DNA of 64,000 bases, taken from NCBI GenBank assembly GCA_011033025.1, contig WFMF01000253.1:186001-250000 (forward strand), in the 5' to 3' direction. Below, one piece after another: positions 1 through 12,200 of the stretch (the first letter of the stretch is position 1; every line of letters begins with the position of its first letter). This stretch comes from Beroe forskalii (taxonomy: Eukaryota; Ctenophora; Nuda; Beroida; Beroidae). The position numbers and the translations under genes were made by a program. Below the pieces are notes generated by a model, which did not search any database, was not told the DNA's origin, and saw only the letters and a list, made by a program, of their open reading frames with translations.

Positions 1-30
1 ACAGAGCATGTTTTAACATCACCATGTGAG

Positions 31-298
31 CAGTGTAACATTTCAGAGTGTTTTAGAAGCGCCACAGAATCAGACCCTTCTGACAGTGTAACATTTCAGA
101 GTGTTTTAGAAGCGCCACAGAATCAGACCCTTCTGACAGTGTAACATTTCAGAGTGTTTTAGAAGCGCCACAGAATCAGACCATCCTGACAGTGTAACAT
201 ATTTCAGAGTGTTTTAGAAGCGCCACAGAATCAGACCCTTCTGACAGTGTAACATTTCAGAGTGTTTTAGAAGCGCCACAGAATCAGACCCTTCTGAC
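31..298 (+). repeat. 53-bp minisatellite carrying copies of a PDE9 3' splice site
   Basis: Five tandem copies of a 53-bp unit (starts at 31, 84, 137, 190 and 245). Each unit holds GCCACAG followed by AATCAGACC and CTTCTGACA, which is the acceptor and first bases of the PDE9 exon that follows directly. Only the last copy runs on into coding sequence. The upstream copies are thus duplicated, potentially usable acceptor sites. Confidence 0.9.
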
Positions 299-3200
299 AT
301 CCTGAAGCTGTACAACGCCAGTAACTCCCTAACCAACATCTCCCCCCGTCTGCTGGCTAACACTGCAGAGACCCGGTACACTCTGAAAGTGGTGGGAGCT
401 AAGCAGTGCCTCAGCAGTGATGGTAAGTGTGGTGACGTCATTGTCAGGGGTTAGGGATCGTTCACATATTACGTAATCAATTTTTGGCCGATTTCAACCC
501 CCCTCCCCCTTGTAATCAAGTTTACAGTAGTTGTATTTGTTACAATAACATGTGACGTAATCATTTGGAAACCCCCTCCCCCTCTAGGTGATTACGTAAT
601 ATGTGAACGATCCCTTATAATGGGAAATTGGTGACGTCATTATCAGGTGGTAGAAATTCATAAAATATCGCACCTTCAAGATTCGTAGGAGCACTGCATT
701 ATAGTACACACCAACGTATATTTGTCAAATCAATCTATTGCACTGTGACTCTCTTGTCTGTTGTCGATGTTGCTTTTTACACGACGGAGTACTAATGCCC
801 CCACCGAGAGCTGTAAGAGAGAAGTAGGCGGTTCAACTTATCAGCTTATTACGTTATGCTGTGATGATGACGTCATCTCAACCGTCTATTTCCCGTGCGC
901 GGCGTTTAAATGCCCCCTCCGAGAGCTGTTTGATATTGATTCCTGAGCAGTGGTAGCTGGTGTGACGTCATCGATTCACATTTCTGAGATATGATCATGA
1001 CGTCATCAATGCTCTACTCGTATTCTGGTCGAATGTCTCATCGCGTTATTAATATAAGCCACGTACGTGGTATACAGACATTCAAATGTGCAGGAATACA
1101 AACATAAGGTGCGGGAATACTAAACTTGGCGCGCCCCTGGGGAGGTACGGGATTCGTTCCCATCCGCAGTAGCCCTGGTGACTGGGACCTCCCAGTGGGA
1201 GGTCCCGTGCTGGGGTTTCTGTTTGGATTTCCTGTAGATTAATCCCCCGTTAAGTTGTAAACTTGGCGCGGTAAGTATTGTTCGTCTATGTCACGTGAAC
1301 TAAAACTTACCTTGCGCAGTAACTGGAGCAGTCTACTAACTTGAACTTTCAGTTCTTCCTGCAGGAGACACACTATGAACACATTACTGAAAGTTTCAGT
1401 TACTGCCCCAGTTTTTGTTCACTTTCAGACATAGACGTCCATTACTTACTGCGCCGAGTTTAATAGAGTAATAAAGGTTGAGCAGACATGTAGACTATAT
1501 TAACTGTATGGTGGAGCTCATATTATACTGTATTTCATGAATATAATTTATATGTCTTACTCGCTCACTAGTAGATTCTCAAGTATACAGCGCACACAGT
1601 GTACAGTATTATTCTCTACAGTCATACATAGATTCAAGCAATTGTAGATAAACAATGGAAATACAATTTGTCAGTTGTACGCATAGCACTGCTTTCAGTG
1701 CGGAGTAGGTACTAGTAACGATTTTTACTATAATTTTTCACCTCTAAGAAACCCATGAAAAAATAAATTTGGTTTAAATGAGGCCGAATTGTTAATCTCT
1801 GATCTATCTTTGAGGTCAAAAATCCCAAAAATAGCCTACGAATGAACCAAGTTTTAAAAAAGAACCAAAATTTTCAATGTTAGGATCATCAGAGCATTGC
1901 GCCCAAACAGCTGTATTGTACCCAAATGCTTTAAATTCGGATGATAGACACTATTTAACCATGAAAAAAACCACAAGATTTTGTTGGTGTGTTATTCGGG
2001 GGAATGGTTAAATACTTCCTTATTTATAGTTATTGAATCACTCATTTATTCTATCTGCTGTAATGTGACAGTGTGACGGCGTGATGCGCTATTTATAGAT
2101 ATATCATTTTGAAGCAGCGTGTCAATACCTGTATACAAATTAATTAATGCTTCAAAAATATAATATCATATCGTGCATGATTATTGATTAGGCGCATAGT
2201 AAGCCAATCACATATTGTAAGCCAATCATGAAACGTTATTTTTCATTAATTACCTACGACACTGTAATGTAGGCGCATATATTATTAAAGTTTACCCGCG
2301 GCCCTCTTTCGTTCGTCCAATCAGCGCACAGAACCATACCAATCCTGCGCGCTCATTGGTCAAACCTAGCTTTGAGCTGTGGGTAAAAATAATTATATCG
2401 CGAAATATGTCTTTCAGTTGCGTTTTGACGTCATCATTTGGTTTTCTAAATAAGATAGTGACGTCATGTTTGAATGGTTTGTGCTCCAGCGTATGAAATA
2501 CTGAAATATTACAATGGCATGGCAACAAAATACTTATACCTATTACTCTATTAGAAGAGTTAATTCCATCTAGCAATCATTTACGATTTATTAAAATCAA
2601 CATATTTCGACCCGTAGCCCAAATATGGACCCGATCAGACAAGCTTCTATTGTAGACAGTAAACACCGATGAAAATGTCAGAGAGTTCTACAACTATATA
2701 TATTACCTAATGGCGTCATAATACGCAGAATTGTCAAATATTATCCGTTACGGGCGGCCTATTGGATTCAGGATTTACCACTTTATAACTTTATAGTTCA
2801 AGGATTATTAAGCTTTCCCAGGACAATGCGTGTGTGTCAAAACTCCTCCTACTTTCACGTGTATCCGGCGAGGCATAGCTGTCCTGACGTCATCAAGTGA
2901 CTATTCTAAGCCCTACTAATGACGTCATGAAGTGACTATTCTAAGTTCTGCCAATGCCGTAGTGCTCTGCTGTTCTATACAGCATTATTGTTGCATTGTA
3001 CAGTGTCCAGCTGTCAACAACGTCTTGGTATGTATTGAGATCGGTGCTCATTGCGTATGTAATGTAATGTATGTATGTATGTAGATGCGCCTCCGAAGAT
3101 TCGCTGTGCTGATGGAAAAGGCAAAGTTTGTCCTCCTTATTACTGGATTAATGGGTGTTGAAGGGTGACGTCATTACCGCACCTTGAAGCGGTGAATGGA

Positions 3201-6200
3201 TGCCGTGTTTCTTGGGGTGTCTTAACGCGCACAAAGTCCTGATAGAAAGAAATTTTTAAATCTGTAAATGAGTCTTACCTACGTCGTATTGCAGTGTATA
3301 AACTTATAAACATGATGTATAAACATGACGTTGCTTAGCTCTAGCGTGTGCGTAGTTAAATGAAATGATATGCGTGTTTTGTGTATACTGTGTACATTGT
3401 ACAACATACCTGTATGAGATGATATTATTATATGCATAGTAGGCTTCATTAAATACATAGAGACTTGTCTCATCGGGTCCATTTTGGGATACCTTCTAAT
3501 GGCGCGGCACCTTGCCAGGAATATTGAAATCTCCATTAAAAATTTAATTTCAATCGAATGATGGTCAAATCTTCTGGATAATATGCGGGAGACTTATATG
3601 TTTTTTCATGGAGGTATAGAAACGGTAATGTTTTGATCGCTTCCTGAAGATGGATTTTTGGACATACCGACGATGTTTCATTTTATCGGATCTGATTAAA
3701 TTTTGTAACGGTTCTAAAGAATTTTTGTAATTTAAGAAGTGTACATAATTCATTTATTGGCATATTATAATAAAAGTGAAATGCAGCTTACATTAAATGT
3801 GTAACAAACACCCAGTAATAGATTTTACATTCCAACGACCCTCTGAAAAATTCTAGTGTGTAGGTATAGTGTGCATAGTTAGTAGGTATACCTATACTGT
3901 CAGGAAATGGCTTCCATTCCGTCCATTCTATGTAAATCTAAGTTTGAACTGTCAGTTGGCAAAGGTCTAAATTTCTAGGATGTATGTCGATATAAGTACC
4001 CATTTAAGTATTTAAGTATTTAGCTAAATAATAACTTGACTATCAATTACTAATATCGATATTTTGTGACAAAAATCAGCATAAATTATATGAAACAACA
4101 AAAGTATAATCATGAAAAATTTTTGACGGGGTTCTGGTAGAATTTTGTGTGACAGTTTTGGCAAAACTGTAATGAAAGTATAAAATAGTGATATTTTAAC
4201 CAAATTATGACACAATCATAACACTTGTTCTGTTTTTCAGGTATAACACCAGAAATCAACGAAACTCTGCTTTCCATTGAAAAGAGGTTGGTATTCTAGA
4301 AGACCACATTCTTTACTTCCTAAGCTTTTCAAACTTTCAAACCAGTCTTTTTCTACTGTTTTATGTGAACTGTGGTCAGTAATACGAAACTTTATGTTGT
4401 TTAGCCCTCTTCGGGTCACTGTTCAATGTTCATTGACCTACACGTCATATACCTACCATGCTTGACGCAGTAAGTGCTGGCTTGCTCACGTATCTCACAA
4501 CTTTTATTGCTGGCTTGGGCACGTAACTCACAACTTTTATCTGGGGTCGGAGAACTGAAACATCAATTAACTTGAAACACTCGGTACACGGATTGTTGCC
4601 TCCAGATTACAGTATACATGAACTGGAAGTTTCAAGTCTGTATCTATGAGGTAAATTTGAAGTTTTGGGCCACATGACCAAGCCAGGACAATACAAAAGC
4701 GTCATTAACACAACTCATATATTTATATCTCCATATATTTACTATTCGGTATTGGGCTTTGTAATGTCAGGTGTAATGACCTATAATGATCGGTGTATTG
4801 CCTCGTTCAGCGTGACAAATCACAGCTACACGTCTCTCCTCCTCCTCCTTTGACCAACCGCTAATATCGTGTAATTACTTTCTCTATTGTACTCTAGCAC
4901 TGTGAACTGCTGTCAGCGGTTATCACGGCTTAAAGTTGTGGGAAGGATGGCATCGTGATCATAGAACGGCTCTTAATCCGACTCTTAATACGGCTCTTAA
5001 TCCGCTCCTAATCCGCTCTTAAATCGTAAACTAAAACTTGAAGCCTTTGATGTTCGAATGGTGGGTTTTGGGGAATTTGTAGAGAGCGTGGTATAGCCGT
5101 AAAGGTATCAGTCAACAATTCAACATGGTGATATGATGGCAGTATCCATAACATTGAAGAAGTGTATAAAGCAACAGGACTTTGGTACCATTAATTGTTG
5201 CCAAAATGAAGGTTACACCATGAATATAACGCCTGGTTAGTGGCCATTACAGTCATTAATAATGACTCATTATCCCATTGTATCACGGTCACAAGTCACA
5301 ATGACATTGGGCGCTCTTTTGTCCCATTTTGGCAACACGATGCACCGTTGCCAGCCATTGCCATGTATCTAAATCTGCAAAACACAGTACAAACTTCCAG
5401 TGATTCGATCAACTCATGTCTCTGTGTTTTTATTTCTACACGTGTCATTCGCCTGTGTCGGTAAGAGTTGCTGCTACAAAGGTTTTATATTTCCTAAAAA
5501 GGTTACAAATCCTAGGTTTTATATTTCCTACAAAGCTACAAGGATGACAAACCCTGAAACCCATGAATTGAAACATGTACCGCCTCGTGGGGGGCGGTAT
5601 GTGCTCTCAAAGTGATAAGGTGTTAATCTATCTCAATTAATGAGTACTTTATTCATTCTCTTTTGACTCAATGTACAGCTTGAAGTGCAAATGTAAACGA
5701 CTTAGTTTACATATTTTGTACTTCTACTTGTACCATTGAGTCAAAAGAGATGGAATAAAGTACTAATTAATCGTAATCATGCGACTCTTATTCAACAACC
5801 CGAGCCGTGAAATCAGCGATTTGTTTCAGTCAAAATTTGTATTTTAATCCAAGAACTTATTTAGGTAAATTTCTGGTTGCTCCTGGTTGTTCTCTATGAG
5901 AGTATGAGCGGTATCATAACACCGCTTGGATTATATAATAGAGCATCTAATTACAACATGAGATGAGGTTAATAGGTTATTGAACTCAGGGAGATCTCTT
6001 GGTGCTGCTCACGGTTAACTGCCGAATCCACGTCATCAATTCTTCATTCTAACGCATGATCATTACGTCACTCTCAACTCTAAATAACGATTTATATCGA
6101 ACAAGAGATGGGGGTAGATAAAAGGTGCTAAGTGGCCAAGGTAATTTTCTCATAAGAGCACCCACTTAACAACTTGGGTTGCTTTTGATATAGCTCAGCC

Positions 6201-9200
6201 CCGCATTAGAACAGTCCCGAATTAGGACTGCCACGCATTAGAACAACAGATAATCCAGCAACGCACTGGGATAGTAAGACTATAATATAATGACGCCACT
6301 TTTAACGGGTGATGACTAATTATCTGGAATTATTTCAATGTATTCTTATGGACAAATCGAGATCATTTTAGAGCTCAGCTGTGGTTATTCTATTGAGTTT
6401 TGTAACCTACCTTAGGACTGCCCCGCATTAGAACAACAGATCATCCAGCAACGCTCTATGATAGTAAAACTAAGATATAATGACACTAGGTTTAGCTTTC
6501 CATCGGGTTTTGTTACCTACCTTATAGGTATTAGGTAGACATCTTATAATAGTTGTTGTTATTATAAGTGTTAATATAAGGGGGTGTTAGGGTGCCTTCA
6601 GATGTACCTTATAAGCTTATAGAGTTATAGGTAGATCACATTAATTATGGTATGTTTCAATGTTAATTTTATAGGTAGATCACATTAATTATGGCATGAT
6701 TCAATCTTAAGCTTATGCTCTTATAGGTAGATCACACTAATTATGGCATTTTTCAATCTTAAGCTCATAGGTAGATCACATTAATTATGGCATGTTTCAA
6801 TCGTAACGCTCCCTTGAAATTAACCTTTCTTGTGGAATTCCGAATTATTGCATTTTTATCTATTGTAAAAAGTACAAACCACAGAACAGAAGTGCTGATC
6901 CATGTTTCCATACTAAGTAGGCAAAAAATAATGATAAAGAAAGTAATGATTTGATATCATGCCCAAATTTAATATTTTGATCGTCTCACTTATAATTTGG
7001 AGATGGCACGTGAATGATGTCTGTGGGCCTGTTAGTAATTTAATATCATGCTCATAATTCATATCATGCTCAAATTATGTAAAATTCAGTTAATTCATTA
7101 AAGTAGAAGATTTTGTTGGTTGAAAGTGAAGTCATCAGTTAGCCTATTGAAAATTGATGTTATTTCACTTTGGTTTCACCGTATGATATGAAGTCATCAG
7201 TTAGCCTATTGAAAATTGATGTTATTTCACTTTGGTTTCACCGTATGATATGAAGTCATCAGTGAGCTTATTGAAAATTGATGGGACTCCAATGGGAATC
7301 ACTGACAAACTCATTGTCGTATATTTCTCATACCCGAAACTTTCAGCGATTCAGCAAAATACCGAATTATCGAAAGGGAAGCCGGAAGGTGTTATTTCAT
7401 TTTTGTCATGGGTTGGATGTGATCAAACCTACAAGGAGGAGGTCCAGCTGCCATATTGTTGCGATGCAAAATGTGAAGTTAAACAATTGAGCCCTCAAAG
7501 AAGGCGTGGTAGAAGTTGGAGGGGCAATTTATAACTCATTACACGTCGAGGAAAGCGTGGTAGGAGTAGCAGGGAAGGGCCATCACTCGTCAAGAAAGGC
7601 TTGCTAGGAATAGGAGAGGCAGGTCATCACTCGTTAAGAAAGACATGGCAGGAGTAGGAGGGGCTGTCAAGAAAGGTGTGGTAAGAGAGGCTGCTCATCA
7701 CTCGCGGCCTTTTTCTACTACGGTACCTTATTAACAACGGTACCCATTAGCAACGGCACCTTATATACAACGGTACCTTATTAACAACGGCACCTTATAA
7801 ACAACGGTACCTTATTAACAACGGTACCTTATTAACAACGGTACCTTATTAACAACGGTACCTTATTAACAACGGTACCTTATTAACAACGGTACCTTAT
7901 TAACAACGGTACCTTATTGAGGACGGTACCTTATTAACAACGGTACCTTATTAACAACGGTACCTTATTAACAACGGTACCTTATTAACAACGGTACCTT
8001 ATTAACAACGGTACCTTATTGAGGACGGTACCTTATTAACAACGGTACCTTATTAACAACGGTACCTTATTAACAACGGTACCTTATTAACAACGGTACC
8101 TTATTAACAACGGTACCTTATTTACAACGGTACCTAATTAACAACGACAAATTATTAACAACGACAAATTATTAACAACGACAAATTATTAACAAGAAGT
8201 TTACTAAGAAACTAAATCGAACTAATGACCAAACCCGTAGCGCATGCCTTTATATATGGCATTGACACCACTCTGCACCCAATCAAGTATGACGAATAGC
8301 CTTACGTGCACATACCAACTCTATGACGTTGACACCACTCTGCATGACGATTGAGATTGCGTGCACATACCAACTCTATGACGTTGACACCACTCTGCAT
8401 GACGAATAAGGTTACGTGCACATACCAAATCTATGACGTTGACACCACTCTACATCAAATTCGGCATGACGAACAACCGCGTTTGCACATTCCACATTCC
8501 AACTCTTTGGGATAAGGCTGTGTGATCTACAATCATGTTTCACTGATCATAACAAATGTTGCTGTGTAAATACCAAAGTATCTGAGAGAATTAAAGGTAG
8601 TTGAAGGACTCCTCCAGGTGAGGCTAAGCCTGCTCTTCCTCACCCCTGGCTACATGGATGCACTACTTTTGTGGCACGAAATATTCTGAAATCTGTAGCG
8701 CTCGCGCGAGGCAAAATTGAGCTCAAGTACTGGTACTTGAGCGCACGCGCGAAGCAAAAATCTGTGTGATTTTTCAGATAACGTCAAAACGCTCACGACC
8801 GTTCTTTTTGACATTGTTCTAGAATTGAATTCTTCAACCACATGGCTTGTAAGCATTGGGCAGACGCCACACATAACTTATCTCTGATTAAAGTTCGAAA
8901 GTTAAACTGCTGCACGGGTTTGATGCCCTTCAATCTTATTTCTATCAGCCTTCCAAAATGGGTCATATTTGTCCAAAGCGATACCCCTTTAGTCTAGACC
9001 TCCAGCACCCATTCGGCATTTCAAAACATCGAAGATTGTTATTTGTTGTGAATTCTGGTTTAAGACAGTTTAAAATATTACCCTTTTTACCGCCACCACC
9101 CCATTAACTTTCACAGCAGTTACTATAACCTGTAGCGTAATGATTTGAAAGCCTCCCCCTGGCTGATTAGGTGATAATATGTGAAGGATCCCACGTATAT

Positions 9201-12200
9201 ACTTCACCTTGTCGGTGCTGCCTGCCCCAAATGGCAGCCTCATCACATCACCACACAACACCTCCCTACTCCTCTTCACCATCCCATCCACAAATCTATT
9301 ATCATCTGAAGGTAAATGGCAGGAAATTCTACCCATTCACTCTAACGCTAGGAATTTTGCGCAGCATAATCATAGCAATCACCAAATTCATTACTACTCT
9401 TCAGGTTACTGAACCTGGAGAAGAACATAGTCCTTAACTCTGGTGACACGCCCCCGGCAGTCTGGGACATGCGAGCTAAAGTTGAGAACCTGCGAGAAAA
9501 GCTGGAAAGTGTGGAGCATATGAGTTGGTTGGGGCTCTACAAGGATATTGATAAGTATGTGATCTTGACAAAAGAGAATATTTAGAGATTTTGAAGTTCA
9601 CATTTCACAAGCACATGGGTGCTGATTTTGTTTTAAAGTAGTTTTCGGTGAAAGCTTTCTTTTATATTTCAGAAATATTTTCAGTTTTCATTTAATGGCA
9701 GGCGCAATTCTTGTTTCCTGTTTCACCCCCCCCCCCCCCCCTTTCCATTGAATGTAACGCCGGCAGGCGCAATTCTTGTTTCCTAACCTTGTTTCATCAC
9801 CCCATCTAATGGGCCGCATCCACAGGAAAGGGTCGCATAGCAAAACTAGCAGCAATACGATTCACTGCTGTGGCACCAAGAAGACCAAAGAGAAATACCA
9901 GTACAGCACACAAGTCTTCAAGAAGTTTGAGCAACTCAGGTATATAAATTAAGTTAGATTATAACTAAATTGATCGTTTCAACTCCTGATTGATATGCTA
10001 CGCTTTCAGATACAATAAAATTTGGGACCTGAAGATATCGTAGAACGACGAAATTGATTGTCATCAAAGAACCACATCGTTTCTATTTGTACTTGTACCA
10101 TTGCATCAAAAGCTAATAAATTAAGTACTCATTTATTGCCTTCAGATCGGTAGAACTCACCGAAGCTACCCGCGAACTCCTCAAGAAGCCTACATTCGAC
10201 ATTTGGCAGTGGGAAGACAGTGAAATGCTCTACCTGTTGCAGCAGATGTTCGTGGATCTTAAGCTCGTGGAACGCCTCTACATCGAGGTACCTGACCCTT
10301 ACCCTTTCCCTAAACCTAACCCTAACCCTTACCCTAAACCTTACCCTATCCCTTACCCTAAACCTTACCCTATCCCTTACCCTAAACCTTACCCTATCCC
10401 TTACCCTAAACCTTACCCTATCCCTAACCCTAACCCTTACCCTATCCCTTACCCTAAACCTTACCCTATCCCTAACCCTAACCCTAACCCTTACCCTAAC
10501 CCTTACCCTAAACCTTTCCCTAAACCTTTCCCTAGACCTAACCCTTACCCTAAACCTATACCTAACCCTAACCCTAACCCTTACCCTAAACCTAACCCTA
10601 ACCCTTACCCTAAACCTAAACCTAACCCCAACCCTAACGGCTAACCCTAAACCTAACCCTAACCCCTACCCTAACGGCTAACCCTAAACCTAACCCTAAC
10701 CCTAAACCTAAACCTAACCCCAACCCTAACGGCTAACCCTAAACCTAACCCTAACCCCTACCCTAACGGCTAACCCTAAACCTAACCCTAACCCCTAGAT
10801 CTTAAGCTCGTGGAACGCCTCTACATTGAGGTACCTTTCCTTTACATTAAAGGAAATTCAAAAAAGTCTTATAAATTATCCTCGAAATGGGTCCAAAATT
10901 GGGATTTCGATGCTGAATCTAGATTTGTGTTGAGAAACACACTTTTTATAAACCAACATTTGACAAAATAAGCTTTTATTGAATGTCACACTGTCCTCAG
11001 CTGCCAGTACTGCAAGCCTTCCTGTACCAAGTTCACGTGAGCTACAACTACACTCCCTACCACAACTTCAGGCACTGTTTCTGTGTCTCCCAGATGATGT
11101 ACGGACTCATCTGGTTGTGCAACCTTCAGGAAACGACCGGTTGACATTTCTCAATGAATCCAGTTACGGTTTCGGTTGACTAAAAACGCCAGTTTACCGG
11201 TATTTTGGTTTCGGTTCGGTTTACCGAACGTTTCCCCTTAACGCTTAATTGCAAAATCAAAATATTCGGTTACGGTTTCGGTTGGCTTAAAACGCCTGTT
11301 TAACCGGTATTTTGGTTTCGGTTCGGTTTACCGGTCGTTTCCTACCTTCAGGACAAGCTCGATGATATCGAGATAATGACCCTGCTGGTGTCTGCGATAT
11401 GCCATGACTTGGATCACCCTGGCTACAACAATGCTTACCAGGTTAAGTTATATAGGTAACTACTAAACTCACAAAACCGTTGAACGGTTGTCGTAGTAAC
11501 CCAGTAAGTAGTAACCCAGTAACTCCCTGCTGATTGAGTGTGATCAGTCATTTTGTTAGCTGGAAGCAACGAAACTTAACTTCACGCAGTCTGAAAAAAG
11601 ATTATTCAAACTTGGGATAACCAAAATTGACAATGCGCCCATTTGCAATGTTTGCTCCAATTGACGTTACCCCTCCGGCAGGTTAACGCTAAGACTGAGC
11701 TCGCACTGCGTTACAACGACATTTCCCCGCTGGAGAACCACCATGCGGCGGTGGCATTCGAGATCCTGAGCTGCGAACAGAGCAACATCGTCAAGCACCT
11801 GCCCCATGAGGACCACAAGCGCTTCAGATCCAACACTATCAAGTGAGTTTCTAGGCAATTCCCTTGGCATTGCGGCACCTGTAATCCGTGTTTCTTACAG
11901 AATTAAAGGTGCATGACGCGATAATCATGAAAAATTAACATATACATTTTATTGGCTTAATGTGATCCTTATAGCATAACAAAAACTTGTGGTGAGTATG
12001 GGCGTGTAAATTTCATGTATTACCGGTCTAATTGGATAAACTAATTTGTGCCGGATTCAGCAATACAGCACCCTCGCTTCTGATCATGTATTGTTTACAT
12101 TGCGTTCCATGTTTCTGTTCGTGTTTAGTTTCATGTTGTGCTGTAAAATACGTGTTTCTCGTTTTAGACACCTCGACTAATTATGTACTCTTGTTAACAC

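Larger units (their letters stand above)
423..4240 (+). other. PDE9 intron with dispersed repeats, no exon recognised
   Basis: Begins with the donor GTAAGT after 422 and ends TTTTTCAG before 4241. It contains ten TGACGTCA palindromes (433 to 3173), two small palindromic elements and AT-rich sequence. A short open stretch near 3085-3165 is too weak to call. Confidence 0.7.
4287..9404 (+). other. long PDE9 intron, repeat-rich, no coding exon seen
   Basis: Lies between the short exon 4241-4286 (encodes [15 protein letters not shown]) and the exon at 9405. It contains a hairpin element (5633-5770) and four separate minisatellites. Short open frames inside it have no family features. Confidence 0.7.

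Noticed and set aside
3085..3170. Short open stretch reading [20 protein letters not shown]
   Set aside because: Looks like a signal peptide but stops after 27 residues and runs into a dispersed TGACGTCA repeat; no convincing exon structure.
7721..8190. Possible CRISPR-like regular array
   Set aside because: Direct tandem 17-bp repeats without spacers in animal DNA; an ordinary minisatellite.
8700..8760. GCTCAAGTACTGGTACTTGAGC palindrome as a regulatory site
   Set aside because: A single short palindrome among many in this repeat-rich intron; nothing ties it to a function.
10220..10681. Pro/Leu-rich open frames across the telomere-like tract
   Set aside because: They are translations of hexamer repeats; the true exon ends at the donor at 10287.
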